Part shown: one piece after another, positions 1 through 12,495 of the stretch
Position numbering within the stretch: position 1 is the stretch's first letter
Layout of the letters: the number at the start of each line of letters is the position of its first letter
Assembly: GCA_012295275.1 (NCBI GenBank)
Contig: CM022669.1
Span: forward strand, 11,212,449-11,276,448
Reading direction: 5' to 3'
Source: Chrysomallon squamiferum
Taxonomy: Eukaryota; Mollusca; Gastropoda; Neomphalida; Peltospiridae
Length of the DNA: 64,000 nt
The notes under the pieces: model-generated
The model's database searches: none
What the model was told of the DNA's origin: nothing
The model's input: the letters and a program-made list of their open reading frames with translations, nothing else
Made by a program: the position numbers and the translations under genes

Positions 1-554
1 AAATTTATGGCCAGTTTAATGAAACTTAATGAAATGAAACTCAATAGAACTTTTGAATAGAGTTGGATTTTATTTTTTTTTTTTAAATTTTATTATCATT
101 ATTATTTTAATTTTATTTATTTAATGGGTTTTTCTAAAAATAAAACTCAATAAAATTATACTCAAAAGACCTATTTCCTTTCTGAGTAAAGTCAGAATTT
201 TTAATTTTTTATTTAAAAACTTTTTTTTTTTTTTTTTTTTTTTAAAAGGCGTAACCAGATAATTTCATCAACATTTTATACCGATGTTATCTCAACAGTC
301 TCATTTGTTGGAGGTGTTTAGTCATGCAAGAAAGCAATGTTCGTTTTCAACATGGTGTACTTTGCAGGTCCCATGAGACGCCCGTTGACAAACCTGCTGA
401 AATAATGCAGCAAATTGAAACTTTTTTTTACATCAGGCTGATTTTACTTTCAAAGTATCTGTTACATTTCAGAGAAGAAACCACAACCTGGCAGCCACAA
501 TTTTCCAGCTGACAGAAGTTCTATAAATTTTTCAAAGTTTTTTTTGTTTTGATG

Positions 555-725
555 GAATCAGATGTGGCTCACTGGTTAGAACATACATGTGAGACATGGT
601 AGTTTGGAAGATCAATACTCCACGCTACATTCTTTGGACTTTTCCCATTCTAGCTAGTGTAAACTACTAGTGTTTTCCTGACTAAAAGAAGGTGCATATA
701 AAAAATGCCTTACTGCTAAACAAAC
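555..725 (+). repeat. tRNA-derived SINE remnant
   Basis: The head has an RNA polymerase III A-box-like string (tggctcactggttagaac, from about 565) and a decayed B box (aagatcaatactcc, from about 608). The body contains a 'ctgactaaaagaaggtgcat' block and then 'ccttactgcta', matching the blocks shared by the other SINE copies in this window. The copy is diverged and has no clear poly(A) tail or target duplication. Confidence 0.6.
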
Positions 726-1353
726 ATAAAAAAGAATAAGACAATGTTTTATGAATGCATGTTTCCCCTCTCATGGTCTTTAACAATATATATGATACCA
801 TAATAATTATAGATTAAACAATTTACTGAAGGTGCTGTTAAGTAGTGTCTTCCTTCATTTTGTTTTCTTCTATTTCTTGTTGTTGTTGTTGTTGTTGTTC
901 AGAATTAATAAACCATCATATCATCATCATGAATAAATAGCTCAGATAAAGTGGACTGAAATGTACTTGACACTACTGACCAGCACATACACCAGCTAAA
1001 CAGATATATATGAATGTGTAAGTGGACACCTATCTAGATATTAAAGTAATATTATATTAATAAACGATTCACAAGTATTACAACTTCTGGCTTATCAGTT
1101 TTATTTACAAAGACCATTTTAAAAAACAGTTCTCTTAGAGCTGGTCTTCTGTATGTTTTTGAGAGTACACGTCCAAATTGGTGATATTTGTATATGTATA
1201 AAAAGGCATCATATGTATTGTTCTGTCTGTGATAAAGATTAAAGTAGCTTGCTGGTGATGGAAAAATATAACTGGTTTTCTTTGAAAACTATAATTCCAT
1301 TATTACCAAATGTCTGATAGCCACAAGAATTAATCAGTTTTCTTATGTCAGTT

Positions 1354-1355
<2 letters not shown>

Positions 1356-1392
<37 letters not shown>

Positions 1393-1432
1393 TACACACA
1401 CACACACACACGCACACACACACACACGCAAA
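1356..1432. repeat. (CA)n microsatellite, interrupted
   Basis: This is a nearly pure CA tract broken by a short CATA segment and by CG interruptions. A second CA/TA-rich tract follows at about 1605-1640, just 3' of the Ig exon donor. Confidence 0.95.
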
Positions 1433-1699
1433 TATGTAATACAAAATAGACAATGAAAAGATATAAAATATGTAATGAACAGATATAAATTAATGTACAT
1501 CAAAAACTGGTTTTCTGGAAACGGTAAATGGTCTAATTACTGTGTATGTTGGCCAACTTCAGGTGTGTTAAATATGGATGTAAAGTGGCAATATTATGCA
1601 TATACACACACATATACACACACACACACACAAACACACATAATTATAAACAGTCAATGATCTATAAAAAGACACAAAAAAACATATTTTATTACTTAC

Positions 1700-1824
1700 T
1701 GTTTTTGTTCCCAGATGTTCCACTGAACAGTATATGATGGCAGTATCACCCCGATGGAATGTCATGTTTGTTGGTCGAAGATTAAAGTAAGGGATTCTGC
1801 TGCCATCATTGGCGAGGTCATATG
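1700..1824 (-). CDS. Internal exon: start of an Ig domain, Dpr/zig-8-like adhesion protein
   Basis: This 125-nt exon encodes the beginning of an immunoglobulin domain of a secreted or surface neuronal adhesion protein. The acceptor is a long T-rich tract ending in 'ttttttttag' (AG at 1826-1825). The donor is ACA|GTAAGT (GT at 1699-1698). The incoming phase is 1 and the outgoing phase is 0. The translation includes IPYFNLRPTNMTF, an N-glycosylation sequon (NMT), then HRGDTAIIYC with the B-strand cysteine, then SVEHLGTKT. The pattern 'PxNxT..xGxTAxxxCxVxxLGxKTV' is typical of the first Ig domain of Drosophila Dpr proteins and nematode zig-8, which act in cell-surface recognition between neurons. 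The C-strand Trp and second Cys must lie in the next exon, outside the window. IgLON or lachesin-like proteins are the main alternative. The incoming phase matches the exon at 41388-41478. Confidence 0.82.
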
Positions 1825-2564
1825 CTAAAAAAAACAAAAAGGAACGAAAAATAGGATAAAAAATCTGGTTGCAAATTAGTGAATTCATTAATTACATGTT
1901 TTTTTCACCAGAATGTAAAGGATAAAGCATTGAAACAGAATACAACTGAAAATTAACAGATAATGTTTTTTTAAGAAGAATAACAAACTGTAACAAATTA
2001 TGTATTTAAATGCTATTATAACAGACATCTGTAAAGACATCTGCTTATTGCATATGGATATTTTTCACTTGAAACCTTAATGTATAAACCAGATATATCC
2101 AACATCTGGATCTTAAATTTGTTTTCTGTTTCTGGACTTCGTAACAGCACTTAAAAATTATGAATATTAAGGAAAATAAATGCATCCTGTAATGATAATA
2201 TTAATTTTATTGACATTCAGAAAGAAATATATAATTTTTAGAAACATTTTGTAAATTAACACAGACAAAACAGTAATACAGTTTCATCAGAAAAATATCA
2301 GAATCCAATTATATTCAGACATGAAAAAGGACACTGTAATTTGAAAAGTTTTAATATGCTAGTCAGAGCCAACTCTTTCAGAGAATTTTCATCTGTCTCA
2401 AAGAGTCCATGGAAATAGCATGTCTACCAAGTTTAAAATTAAAAATAATATATTAGAGAGAACAAGAATCATTATCACTAATCTTACACCTCAGATGATT
2501 ATGTGGGTCTGCTCTCAGACCAAATATAAGCCTTAAGGGTAATGTGTTAATCACTTTAACATCA

Positions 2565-2790
2565 AGACTGGTCATTTTACTAATCTAGGACTGTCATCAA
2601 ATTTTACTTGAGCTGAAACTGGTCATTATTAATACTGGACTAGTCATTTCATTGACCATAGTCTGGTCATTTTACTAATCTATGACTAGCAATTTTGCTG
2701 GTCTTAGACTGGTCATTTTGTTGTTTGTGGCTGGCAAATTTGCTGACATCAGACTGGACGTTTTTGGTGATCTTTAACATCTGATATTTA
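2565..2790 (+). repeat. Degenerate minisatellite, unit about 30 nt
   Basis: About seven diverged copies of a unit around 'actggtcattttactaatc' can be read, with variants such as 'gactggtcattttgttg' and 'gactagcaattttgctgg'. Nothing coding is seen in it. Confidence 0.75.
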
Positions 2791-3639
2791 TCCTTTAGTG
2801 TCAGGCAATTTAACTATATCAAAAGAATTTAACATGATTAAGCTTGGCTTCCATATCTGTACAGTATTCTGCAGACCAGTGATTTATTAAATTGAATTTA
2901 ACCAAATCTCTTGTGCTTTTCAAATGAATTTTTGTCTGGTGTGAATGGCTGTAGGCCACATTTTAGGTTTCTACATCTTCATTACATGCTATAATCACTT
3001 GGCCACAGATCCTCAAGCCAATTCTGTTTTGTTATACATAAGTTAACATTGAGATGATTAATAAAATATAGAATCCATCCTTGTTATTCATATATTTAAT
3101 TATATAGTTGAGACTACTCGTTAGTCTGTCTGCTATCTTATATAATTAGTCCTTTTTGCTAACAACCATTTGAACTGGTTATTCATTTCTACTTCTTTTG
3201 TTAAATGGAAATTCATTTTCGTATTATTATATTTATCATTATTTATCTTTAAATTATTATTTACTTTAATAAAAAAAAAATAATAATAATAATTTGATTT
3301 ATTATTCTTTTTTTATTTTCAATACCTTTAAGGATAATGAATTAATGTTTTTTCTTTAAATGTTCTTACTGATTTTCTTCTATGTATTTTTTGGGAGTCT
3401 TAATAGTTATTGTAATGTTTGATTTTTTCTTCTTTTTGTTTTCTTACTTTTATTTATTTTTGTTTTTAATTTTTTATTGTTCTTAGTCAACTTATTGTTC
3501 GAATGAAATAGATCTTTTTTCTTTAATATCAAAAACAAAAAAAATACATGCAATAGTTGTTAAAAATATTAATGACTTCAGAAACCGATAGTTTTCAGAC
3601 TCAAACTATTAATTCCAGATCCAAAGCTTTCTTTTTTTC

Positions 3640-3990
3640 ATTTGTTTATAAACTTGTCTGTTTGACTCAGGTGTTGGCGACAGTTTGACAAATGGTCAGC
3701 CGATAGTGGTGTCGCTCGTGCCGTGTTTCTTCCAAATTAATTCTATTACAGAGACACTGAGCGATTTGTACTCAACAGAAATTGTTTAACAAAGCCAAAG
3801 AAATGAGAAACCAATAGTAATAGGCCAGTAAATTTTCTCACCTCTCAAAAATTAGCAAGCATTTACTGATCTGAGTGTGGTAATTGGTTGCTTATAGGAA
3901 TTAGCTTTACGGTGTTATTTTCGTTTTGTGTTCGTGTCAGCGACTCGGTAAAGTGATTGATTTTGTGAAAGTATCTGCTGCTAGTGTTAA
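3640..3990. promoter_or_regulatory. CpG-containing higher-complexity block
   Basis: The surrounding DNA has very few CpG, but this block holds a cluster (for example gtgtcgctcgtgccgtg near 3708 and ttcgtgtcagcgactcgg near 3931). Such local CpG retention often marks a regulatory element or a transcription start. There is no ORF or clear splice site. The regulatory role is inference only. Confidence 0.3.
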
Positions 3991-4839
3991 AAGATTGGTT
4001 TCAAAATTTAATTTATTGTTTAAAGTTTATTTTAGTGTTAAAATGTACTAGTTAACACAGAACATGTCATCTTTATTGTTAAAATATGGGTTTCAGTCTT
4101 GTTTAATTAAAATGCAAATATATTCAGTGTGAAATGATTTTTTTAATTTTAGTTTTGGTTTTTTTTGGCTTAATCGGTTTTTTTTTTCTTTTTTTTCTAT
4201 TTTGTTGAGAATTGGTGTTACTTTGTTGTCATTTTATATTTCTGTTACTGTCTTGAAGAACTTAATCTGTAGCTTGTAACCTATAAAAGTGTCTCAGTGC
4301 AGTCTTAAAAGTTTAGTTTTAGTGTTTAATTTTCTAGTCAAAGCACACAGCAATGTCACCATTTTCTTCATAAAAATTTGATCTTCAGGATTTAATTAAA
4401 TTAAAAAAGCAAATATATTCATTAAGTTCTGTATTTTAAAATTTTTTAATTTATTTACTTTATTATTATTTTATTTTTTTTATTTTACTTTTTTTTTTTT
4501 GCATTGTTGTTTATTTGTTTTTATTTAATTGATTGTTTTCTTTCTTTCTTTTTATTTTTCTCTCCTTTCTTTTTTCTTCAAGGATTAATATCAGAGAATG
4601 TCATAAAATGTCACACAATTTGATTACATATAAAAAGTATTAGTTTTGTAATTAAAAAATACACAGACAGAACAAAAGAATATAATTAGTATAAACTGAA
4701 AACATTTTAATTCATTTCTGTTTCTCATTTTAACAAATGGAGAGAAATATGAAACTTTAAAGGACAATAAATTATTGTAATCTTTGACATGCAAGTTATC
4801 AAATGATACAATGAAAAATAAGTAACAAATTAATGAGTG

Positions 4840-4975
4840 CAGTGTTTGGATCATATTTCAGTGAATTCAGAGATTCAAAAATAATAAATGAGTGCTGTAT
4901 TTAGATCATATTTCAGTAAATTCATAGATTTGAAAATAAATGAATGTAGTATTAGAATCATATTTCATGTAAATG
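4840..4975 (+). repeat. Three-copy tandem repeat, unit about 60 nt
   Basis: The phrase 'gatcatatttcagt(g/a)aattca' followed by 'agatt(c/t)(a/g)aaaata' recurs in tandem, with a third diverged copy around 4955-4970. It is immediately followed by a TG microsatellite. Confidence 0.7.
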
Positions 4976-4983
4976 TGAGTATC

Positions 4984-5120
4984 TCTGTGTGTGTGTGTCT
5001 GTGTGTGTGTTTGTGTGCAAGATATTATGTCTATGTGACTGTGTGTGTGTGTGTGTGTGTGTCTGTATGTTTATGCATATCTGTGTATGTCAGCACCTGT
5101 GTATGTATGTGCCTGTGCAC
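4984..5120. repeat. (TG)n microsatellite tract
   Basis: These are interrupted TG runs, with the longest pure run near 5040-5062. The cysteine/valine-rich reading frames across it are artefacts of the repeat. Confidence 0.9.
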
Positions 5121-6289
5121 ATTATGTGTATATGTGAACATCAGTATGTTCATACACACCACCTTTTACATGCATATGTTCATCTAACAATTTGACAAAT
5201 ACGTTCCATACATTGAGTCTTTAATCACATCTGTCTAAGACACATTACTGAGGCTCCCAGTGAGTGTGTCTAAGACAGACATGTATATCTGTATTTGTGT
5301 GTGTGTCTGTGAGAAGTGGGCAGTTTTATGTGATAACCGATCACTTTCTGAACTCCTGATTTCCCTCGAGTGGTTGCTCTAATGGTTGTAGAATGTATAT
5401 TGACCTCCAAAACAACTTCATTAATTTCCTTCACACTAAACTTCATCTGACAGAGAGTGTATCATCTGACCTAATTGTTTCATAAAGCAATTTCTCTATT
5501 TTTTGAACAATAAAAGAAAAATGTTTTGTCCGGTTATAATATTTATTGATTGATGTATTTAGTGATTTGGGATATTCAAGTTCTGAGGGGGTTTTATTTT
5601 TTTATTTTTTATTTTATTTTTGATCATGTGATGCTTTAATGAGAGATGATGGTGAATGATGCTTTCAAAAGGTCAAATATTAATTCTATTTATTTTTTTA
5701 ATATGCTTTAATGATTAAGAAAAATAATAATAATAATAAAATCAAAAAAGGGAAAAAAAATTGCTGAATAATCCTTTCACAAAACAAAACCAACTCTTTT
5801 CATCTTTAGTATCTTTTAAAGGTTAATTTACAAAAAAAAACATTTTTATCTTTTTTATTCTAATCATGACATTTTAATATTCTCCTAATATGTTTTTAAC
5901 TTATTATTTTACTTGAGTCTGAAATAAGAATTATCTCACTTTCCTTTTTTTATTCTTTTTCTTTCAGCCGAGACAATGAAGGAAAAAATAACAATACCTT
6001 TTTCTTCTCATTTTCTCAAACGAATTTCAAGTAAAGTGAAAAGAGTAATTTGGTTTCAGAAAACAAAATTCAGTTCTGTTTCCACCATACTGAATTGTAC
6101 AAAATAATTGAGTTAACACAACAGACACTCAAGTGAATTAGTCATTGTGTGTGTGTGGCATATTGGAAGAAAGAACAACAGTGAAATTATCACAAAGTCA
6201 AAAACAAAAATGTCTATCACTCTTTTTTTTCCCCCCTTTGCTCATGTATAAAGCCAACAGTTTCAAACAGGACATGTTTTTGGGGTAGT

Positions 6290-6585
6290 TTTTTTTTCAC
6301 AATCCCTCTTGGACTGAACTGCCAACTTAATTAGCTTTACTGCAAAATTAGATTCAGCATTTTGCTGAGGAGAAGAATATTACTGGAATATTGGACAAAT
6401 GGTTTGCATTTCACTTGAGGCAGTCTGCCGTTCATTCCTACAGAGTCCTCAGTCCAACACAGACCAGTCCTCAGCTCTGTGTCATAGGAAACTGATAATC
6501 GCTGCAAAGACATGACAATCTTGCCAAGTAGAAACCAATTACCATCTTCGGCAAAGTTGCTATTGGCATGGGAGATCATGAGATA
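6290..6585. promoter_or_regulatory. Unique block; candidate conserved non-coding element
   Basis: This block is free of low-complexity sequence, has balanced composition and includes homeodomain-type cores (ttaattagc near 6328). A minus-strand open frame spans 6337-6579, but it is not flanked by convincing splice sites and resembles no known protein. It could be an intronic enhancer of the Ig gene. This is inference from sequence texture only. Confidence 0.25.
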
Positions 6586-7199
6586 ATTCTATAATTTACC
6601 ACAGTATTAGAAGCGACACATAAGAGCTAGTAATTGGCAAACAAAACTGGATTTTTATACAGTGTGGTTTACGTTCTGGACACATACTGTTGTTTAATAT
6701 ATATGCTAATAAAGAATATTTCTGATGAATTTGCTTTTTTTTATTTTTAATATTTACAAAATATGTTGGATTGCAAAAAAGTGTATGAATTATCTGACAT
6801 GTGTTGTTTGGGAATTGAGATAAGATCAAATATATATGTGTAAAATGTTATTATATTCACAGTCAGTTAAAAATGTTTACTAGTTTTTTAAACATAAAAT
6901 GTAAATAGAATATATAATAAAAATAGCCAACATATTTGAGGTCTACAGATCCAAATCCAGGGGTCACTTTACTATTTCATTTCCATGACTGGTAATTTAT
7001 AAAAATCAGTTTTGCTCAGTGTTTCTTTTTAATGAAATCTGCAGATTTAAAAGACCACTAAAAATATCATGTAACATTGAAAAGAAGAAAAAAAAAAAAA
7101 AAAAAAAACATAGACAAAACACTCCTTTTGTTTTTCTTAATGAAATAGCATTCTAGTATAGTAAATGTCAAATTATAAGATTGAAAACAGTTTTACTTT

Positions 7200-8290
7200 C
7201 ATCTCAACTGTCTCTGATCCAATTGACCTATATAAGAACTCACAACTGACATTAATTACATCTAATTTACTATTATCCAGTGAACGTGTTGGCTTGCATT
7301 GATGAAATTACAACACTGAAAACAAGATATTTTCAATTACAGGTGATCCACTGAGGGTTGAAAGAACTGCCTTGTAACTCTGAAATAATATTTCAAAACT
7401 GGCTTAGTATAAGCTAAGTTATCAATGGACCAACTATCTTACAACTGTCAACACCAAAACTGGTTCAGCCTAATCTGAGTTATCCTGAAGCTTACAGCTA
7501 TCAAATAACAACACCAAAAGTGGTTTAAGCTAATCTTTTTTACAACTGATCCAGTAAAAGTGTTGCCTTACACTAGTAACCTGTGAAACAGCAACATAAC
7601 AAAATTAGTTTGGTGTAGTCTCAGTTAGCTCTGAAACTTACAACCATCAAACTGCAAGATCAAAAGTGGCTTAGTCTAGTTATTAAATTACCTGTGGTCC
7701 AGTGAGAGAGTTGTATTCAACTAGTAATTGTGATACTACAACACTACAAAACTGGCTTAGTATCATCTGAGTTATCTGTGAAGCAATTATCTTATAAATG
7801 TCAAATTTCCGCAGCTCAAAATTGGTTTAGAGTAATCAAAATTACTGTTAATCCATTGAGAGTCTAGTCTTACACTAGGAACTGTGAAATTGAAAACAAA
7901 AACTGAATCAGACCAATCTAAATTATCACTGAAGCAATTATCAGACAAGTGTAAAATCAAAACTGGTTTAGTCTATCCAAATTTCCACCAATCAAATATG
8001 AGTGTTGCCTTGAACTAATAACTGTACAACTTGAACACCTCAAAGCTGGCTTAGTCTAATCTGAGTTATCACTGAAGCAATTTATCTTATAACAGCAAAA
8101 CTGCAGTACTTCGAAACTGGCTTAATCAAGCTAAGTTACCACTAATCCGATAAGAGTGCAGCCTTATACTAATAATTGCAAAACATAAACACCTCAAAAT
8201 CTGGCTTAAGTTAATCTGAATTACCACTGATCCAGTGAAAATATTGCCTTATAGTAAAAAGCTGTGAAATTGCAACACTTCAACATATTT
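7200..8290 (+). repeat. Ancient higher-order tandem repeat array
   Basis: The roughly 1.1-kb stretch is built from two alternating diverged subunits. One runs around 'ctgagttatcactgaagcaa' and 'ttatcttataactgtcaa'. The other runs around 'gatccagtgagagtgttgcc' and 'ttacactagtaactgtgaa'. Both end in forms of 'aaaactggcttagtctaat'. The 'gatccag' landmark recurs near 7216, 7345, 7548, 7694, 7852, 7987, 8144 and 8229. Spacing is mostly about 130-160 nt, with gaps suggesting lost or gained subunits. No coding potential is seen. Confidence 0.75.
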
Positions 8291-8334
8291 CACACTAAAC
8301 TAAATTTCTGAGGATGACATTAAAACTGTCATAG

Positions 8335-8660
8335 TACAGGATACGGTCTAAGACGCCCTATTTAATGGTGATGGTGTAGTCAGTGCTTTGTTCAAAAGGG
8401 ACTCTGTTGGTGTTTAATGGTCTTTGATGTCATGACCACTGGTTTGGATTGTGTAATTGAATTTGCTCTACAGAGGGAAAGTGCTGGCATTAAACAACAT
8501 TACCTTCTAACGCAGAGCAAATATTTATGATGGGTCAGCTTGGCTTGTGTGTGCATTGATTCAATTTGATAAAGTTGTTGATTCATTCTGCAAGCTGGAC
8601 TTTGAAGTTCACACTTTTATTTCCATTTACTGTTGCTGTAATGGTAGAAAAATAATGATA
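8335..8660. promoter_or_regulatory. Unique block; candidate conserved non-coding element
   Basis: This is high-complexity sequence between the 7.2-8.3 kb array and AT-rich DNA. It has no repeats, no long ORF and no splice-flanked frame. It stands out by texture only, and an enhancer role is speculative. Confidence 0.22.
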
Positions 8661-9312
8661 GAGAGCTGTCTAATTTAAGAGAGAACTTGTGTCCACAAAT
8701 TTTATTTTCACATAATAAAAATAAAAAAATAAAAATAAAATTTTGGATATGTTACTCATTTTATTATTAACTATAAATTTCATCAATTTTGAATACAAAA
8801 CTGAACTTTTTTTTTTATCAACTTTACATGTATAACCTGTCATTTTTTTATTTGTAACTTTATTTTTGTTTGTTTTTAGTCATATTTTTCCATTCCAACC
8901 AAAGCAGGAGCACTATTACCAGTAATTTTGTTAAGGAGTATGACAAATCATGCAGCAAAGCATCAGTTTTCTCTAATTGATTCAGTGGCTTTTTACTTCT
9001 TCATTCTATTGATTACTGCTGCTGGATCTCTTTATTATGGGAAGGAATTTACACTCAGACTACAAAGTGAAACATGAAACATACAACAGGGTTGGTTCCA
9101 TTTGTCGATTACTAGAATACCACCAATCTCATGATTAAAAGACTTCTGTAATGAACAATAGAAATTTAGCATGATTTTTTAAATTTATTATTAAAAAAAG
9201 ATTCATTTGAAAGCACACATGGAAATTTATAACTATTAAAGTAATATCTGCAGATTCCTTACTTTTTAATATCTGCAGATTATTTACTTTCTAAATTTAT
9301 GTTTTCATAGTT

Positions 9313-9345
9313 TTATTTATTTATTTATTTATTTATTTATTTCAG
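9313..9345. repeat. (TTTA)n microsatellite
   Basis: About eight uninterrupted tetranucleotide units. A (CA)n tract with TA interruptions follows at about 9604-9643. Confidence 0.9.
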
Positions 9346-10184
9346 TCTGCTGATTCTTGAATTTTATTTTTTATTATTATTTTTTTTACTCATCTTTTAA
9401 ATTAATTTAAAGTTTTCAGATTTTTGTTTATATATTTACATATTTATTTACTTTTATTTACTTTCATATTGATTTGCTGATCAACAGTTTTATACTAGAA
9501 TTTAATTAATTGTGAAAAAGAAATGAAAAACAAAACCATAAGTAGTTTTGCCAAAGAACTTGCAAACACACTTAAATACAAACACATTCTCGAACATCTC
9601 TCACAACACACACACACACACACACACATAAACACACACACATCCATATAAACCTGCATACACATATTTTACTTTATAATATCATATTTCAGTTGAGGCT
9701 CTTAATACATGGAATAAAATGGAATAAAATATATCACCAAAGAAAACTGTATTTCTGTTGGACTTGTTTACCTAATTTTCAACACATTCTGTAGGACTAG
9801 CCTTTATCTGTGTCCAGAAAACAAAGTTATTAATCAAACTTGGGGACCAGACTGCTGAGCACTCTACTGCCAACATCACAACCACCACAACCTGCCAACA
9901 TCGTTGACCTCACTGCCCTATGGACATTTATAAAGTTTTCTAATTACCATTGACTATAACATAGAAATGCTTCATCTTCACCTTTGACCTCTTGGTCAAC
10001 AGTAGGCAAACATTTGCATTCTTCTGATAGTATATTATAATTAACTATTTCCATACTGTTGATGGTGCATGTAATTAATCATAGAACTGTATTGTACATC
10101 CACATATTTACTTGTTGGTGTATATGCAGAAGAGAGTCTGTAAGTTCTGTTGCTCTGTATGATTTCATATTGTGTTTGGAGTGT

Positions 10185-10390
10185 ATGGGTTTTTAGTGGT
10201 TAGAGCTTTAGCCTAAGGTGTCACAGTTTGCAGATCAATCCTCTTCATCATTCCCTTTTTTTCATGTCTAGTTCCTAGTGATTGGTTTAATAAAGTGGTA
10301 AATACTTTCTTGTCTATGGGAAGGTAAAATTAAAAATATCTTTGTTGCTATTTAGTGAGAAGAACCAAGGAGAGTGGCAGCAGATTTATT
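10185..10390 (+). repeat. tRNA-derived SINE, near full length
   Basis: The head has an A-box-like 'tttagtggttagagc' (10192) and a B-box-like 'gcagatcaatcc' (10230). The body has 'tgtctatgggaaggt' (10311), a diverged 'ctttgttgcta' (10340) and a tail block 'gagagtggcagcagattt' (10370). The order of blocks is the same in all SINE copies here. This is one of the best-preserved copies in the window. Confidence 0.72.
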
Positions 10391-10419
10391 CTTTAGTACC
10401 ATTATGTAAGACATAGAGA

Positions 10420-11110
10420 ACACACACACAGACACAGACACACAAACACTCATTAAAACACGTACATACACACGTACATATATACTACACATATGCATAA
10501 AGATATATATATATATATATATTCACATGCATAAACATAGACAGACTTACACATAGATACATATGTACACACAACAAAAAATATATATATACATACACAC
10601 ACACACATTTACAGAGATGCAAACACACATACACAAACACAAAAACCATACACACACACACAAACACACTGATCATATCAAATAACCTGTCTAATCATAA
10701 TAATCACTCATAACTGACTCGATTGCAAACTTGTTATAAGTAACTGATATTCTCTCAATTACCATTAAAAAAAAAATATATATATATATATACATACTGA
10801 ACTTTATTAACGTATAGCCAAAATTTAAAAAAAAAGTGTTTTGTATGAGTTTCTGTGTGTGTGTGTGTGTGTGTGTTTGTGTTTGTGTATACACTTTCAA
10901 ATGTGATGGAATATACAAATACCCTTTCATTCTAATCAATAATAACACAAGCCTAAATGTATATATGTATGTTATATGAATTATTTATGTTTTACAAATA
11001 TAAATATGTATGTATGTATGTATGTATGTATGAATAAATATAATTGAATATAAATATATATGGATGTAGGTATATATGTATATATATGTGGATGTAGATA
11101 TGTATATATC
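10420..11110. repeat. Microsatellite cluster (CA, TA, TG, GTAT)
   Basis: The cluster contains CA runs at 10420-10670, TA runs at about 10505-10522 and 10775-10793, a TG run at about 10855-10880 and a (GTAT)n run at about 11006-11033, with a related TATG-rich stretch to 11110. The open frames here are repeat artefacts. Confidence 0.9.
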
Positions 11111-11577
11111 TATGCATTTATGTATGTATGAAGATATTCAATATGAGTAAAACTGTCTTCCTCTCTGTTTTGGATTCAAAACTAATTATTTATGATTAGT
11201 CACAGGTATTAAAGAATCTATTTCAGACGAATATTGCAATGAACAATTAAGTTTACAATTAAGCAAATGAGAAGGTAAAAAAAGGTATTTTTATTTATTG
11301 ACCACCTGGGAAATTTGAATTGCATTTATTGCAGGTGTTTGACAAATTACAAATTTATGTATTCTGACAGCTGAACCAAGGGACCTTGTTGTGTTTCTGA
11401 CATTTAAAAATAATAAATAAAGTAATAATAAAATGATGTGTTTTGTTTAATGGCTTCTATATAAAATTTGCATTGTTGATTTTTAAAAACAAATGAGGTT
11501 ATCTGAGGGCACTGAAACCTAAAATAAACCTGTTTAAAAGTCTCAAAATTCTGAAGATGCCATTGCTTTGTAAATCC

Positions 11578-11735
11578 ACACACACATTCACAGATATGTA
11601 CACACAAAAAAAGAAATATGCACGCACACACGCACACACATAAACATACATACCTATATACATTCATACAAACATACACACATATATACATTTATTCACA
11701 TGCACACACACTCATATATATATATATATGCTTTA
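11578..11735. repeat. CA/TA-rich microsatellite tract
   Basis: CA-rich runs are interspersed with CATA and end in a TA run near 11715-11730. Confidence 0.88.
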
Positions 11736-12177
11736 AGATGGATAGGAACATTCACAAAAACAGATGCAATTTGAAAAAATATTTTTAAAAAGTAGAATAT
11801 CAGAAAAATGCTTGACAATTCAAAATATTCTGACACAGTAAGTGAATTAAAGAACAGAACAGCATATGTCATCTTCTTCAACACGGTATATCTCGTACAG
11901 CATTAGCTTCAAGCAACATGGGAGGTTAGGCAGTAAATAAAATTTTAAAAACCCTAACCCAGACTAGCTAATATTGACAGTAATACACAACAGGCATTTT
12001 ATCAATAGTACAAGCATAGATTGGTGAATGGCCATTAACTTATCTCAAGTGGACTGGGCCAAGCCGAATAGGAATTATTTAAAAACCTCGCCATAATGTC
12101 TGACTAACAGAATGTTCATCTGAGTTGGTTCAGTTATCGCTAGACTAGTCATCATTACAGTCTGCCACAGATTACAA

Positions 12178-12495
12178 GCATAAACTTGTACTTGTAAATT
12201 CACAGATAACAATTATCAGCTTGTAAATTCACAGATCACAGTTATCAGCCTGTGAATTCACAGATAACAATTATCAGCTTGTGAATTCACAGATTACAGA
12301 TATAAACTTGTAAATCTACAAATTACAAATATCAGCTTGTAAATTCACAGATTACAATTATCAGCTTGTAAATTCACAGATTACAGTTATCAGCTTGTGA
12401 ATTCACAGATTACAGATTATAAATTTGTAAATCTACAAATTAAAAATATCAGCTTGTAAATCTACATATTACAAGCATCATCTAGAAAATATACT
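12178..12495 (+). repeat. Minisatellite, unit about 29 nt
   Basis: About ten copies of a unit built from 'cttgtaaattcacag' and 'attacaattatcag' are present, well conserved in the middle and decaying at both ends. A variant with 'cttgtaaatctacaaatta' appears twice at a regular interval, suggesting multi-unit duplication. Confidence 0.9.

Larger units (their letters stand above)
1..1699 (-). other. Partial intron downstream of the Ig exon
   Basis: This stretch lies 3' of the GTAAGT donor that ends the Ig exon, so it is the start of the next intron of that minus-strand gene. I searched it for a continuation exon (a C-strand Trp motif such as V-x-W and the second Ig cysteine) and found none, so the next exon should lie beyond the left edge. 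It holds a SINE remnant near 560-720 and CA-rich simple repeats at 1356-1432 and about 1605-1640. A more complex patch near 320-510 has an open frame on the plus strand that resembles no protein I know. Confidence 0.55.

Noticed and set aside
6337-6579. 80-aa minus-strand frame as an exon
   Set aside because: No good acceptor or donor flanks it and no domain is visible; kept only as a possible non-coding element.
10192-10245. Possible tRNA gene
   Set aside because: The A and B boxes are decayed, there is no cloverleaf, and SINE body sequence follows; it is a SINE head.
11950-11965. 'aaccctaaccc' telomere-like motif
   Set aside because: Only about two units of TTAGGG-type sequence; no array, so chance.
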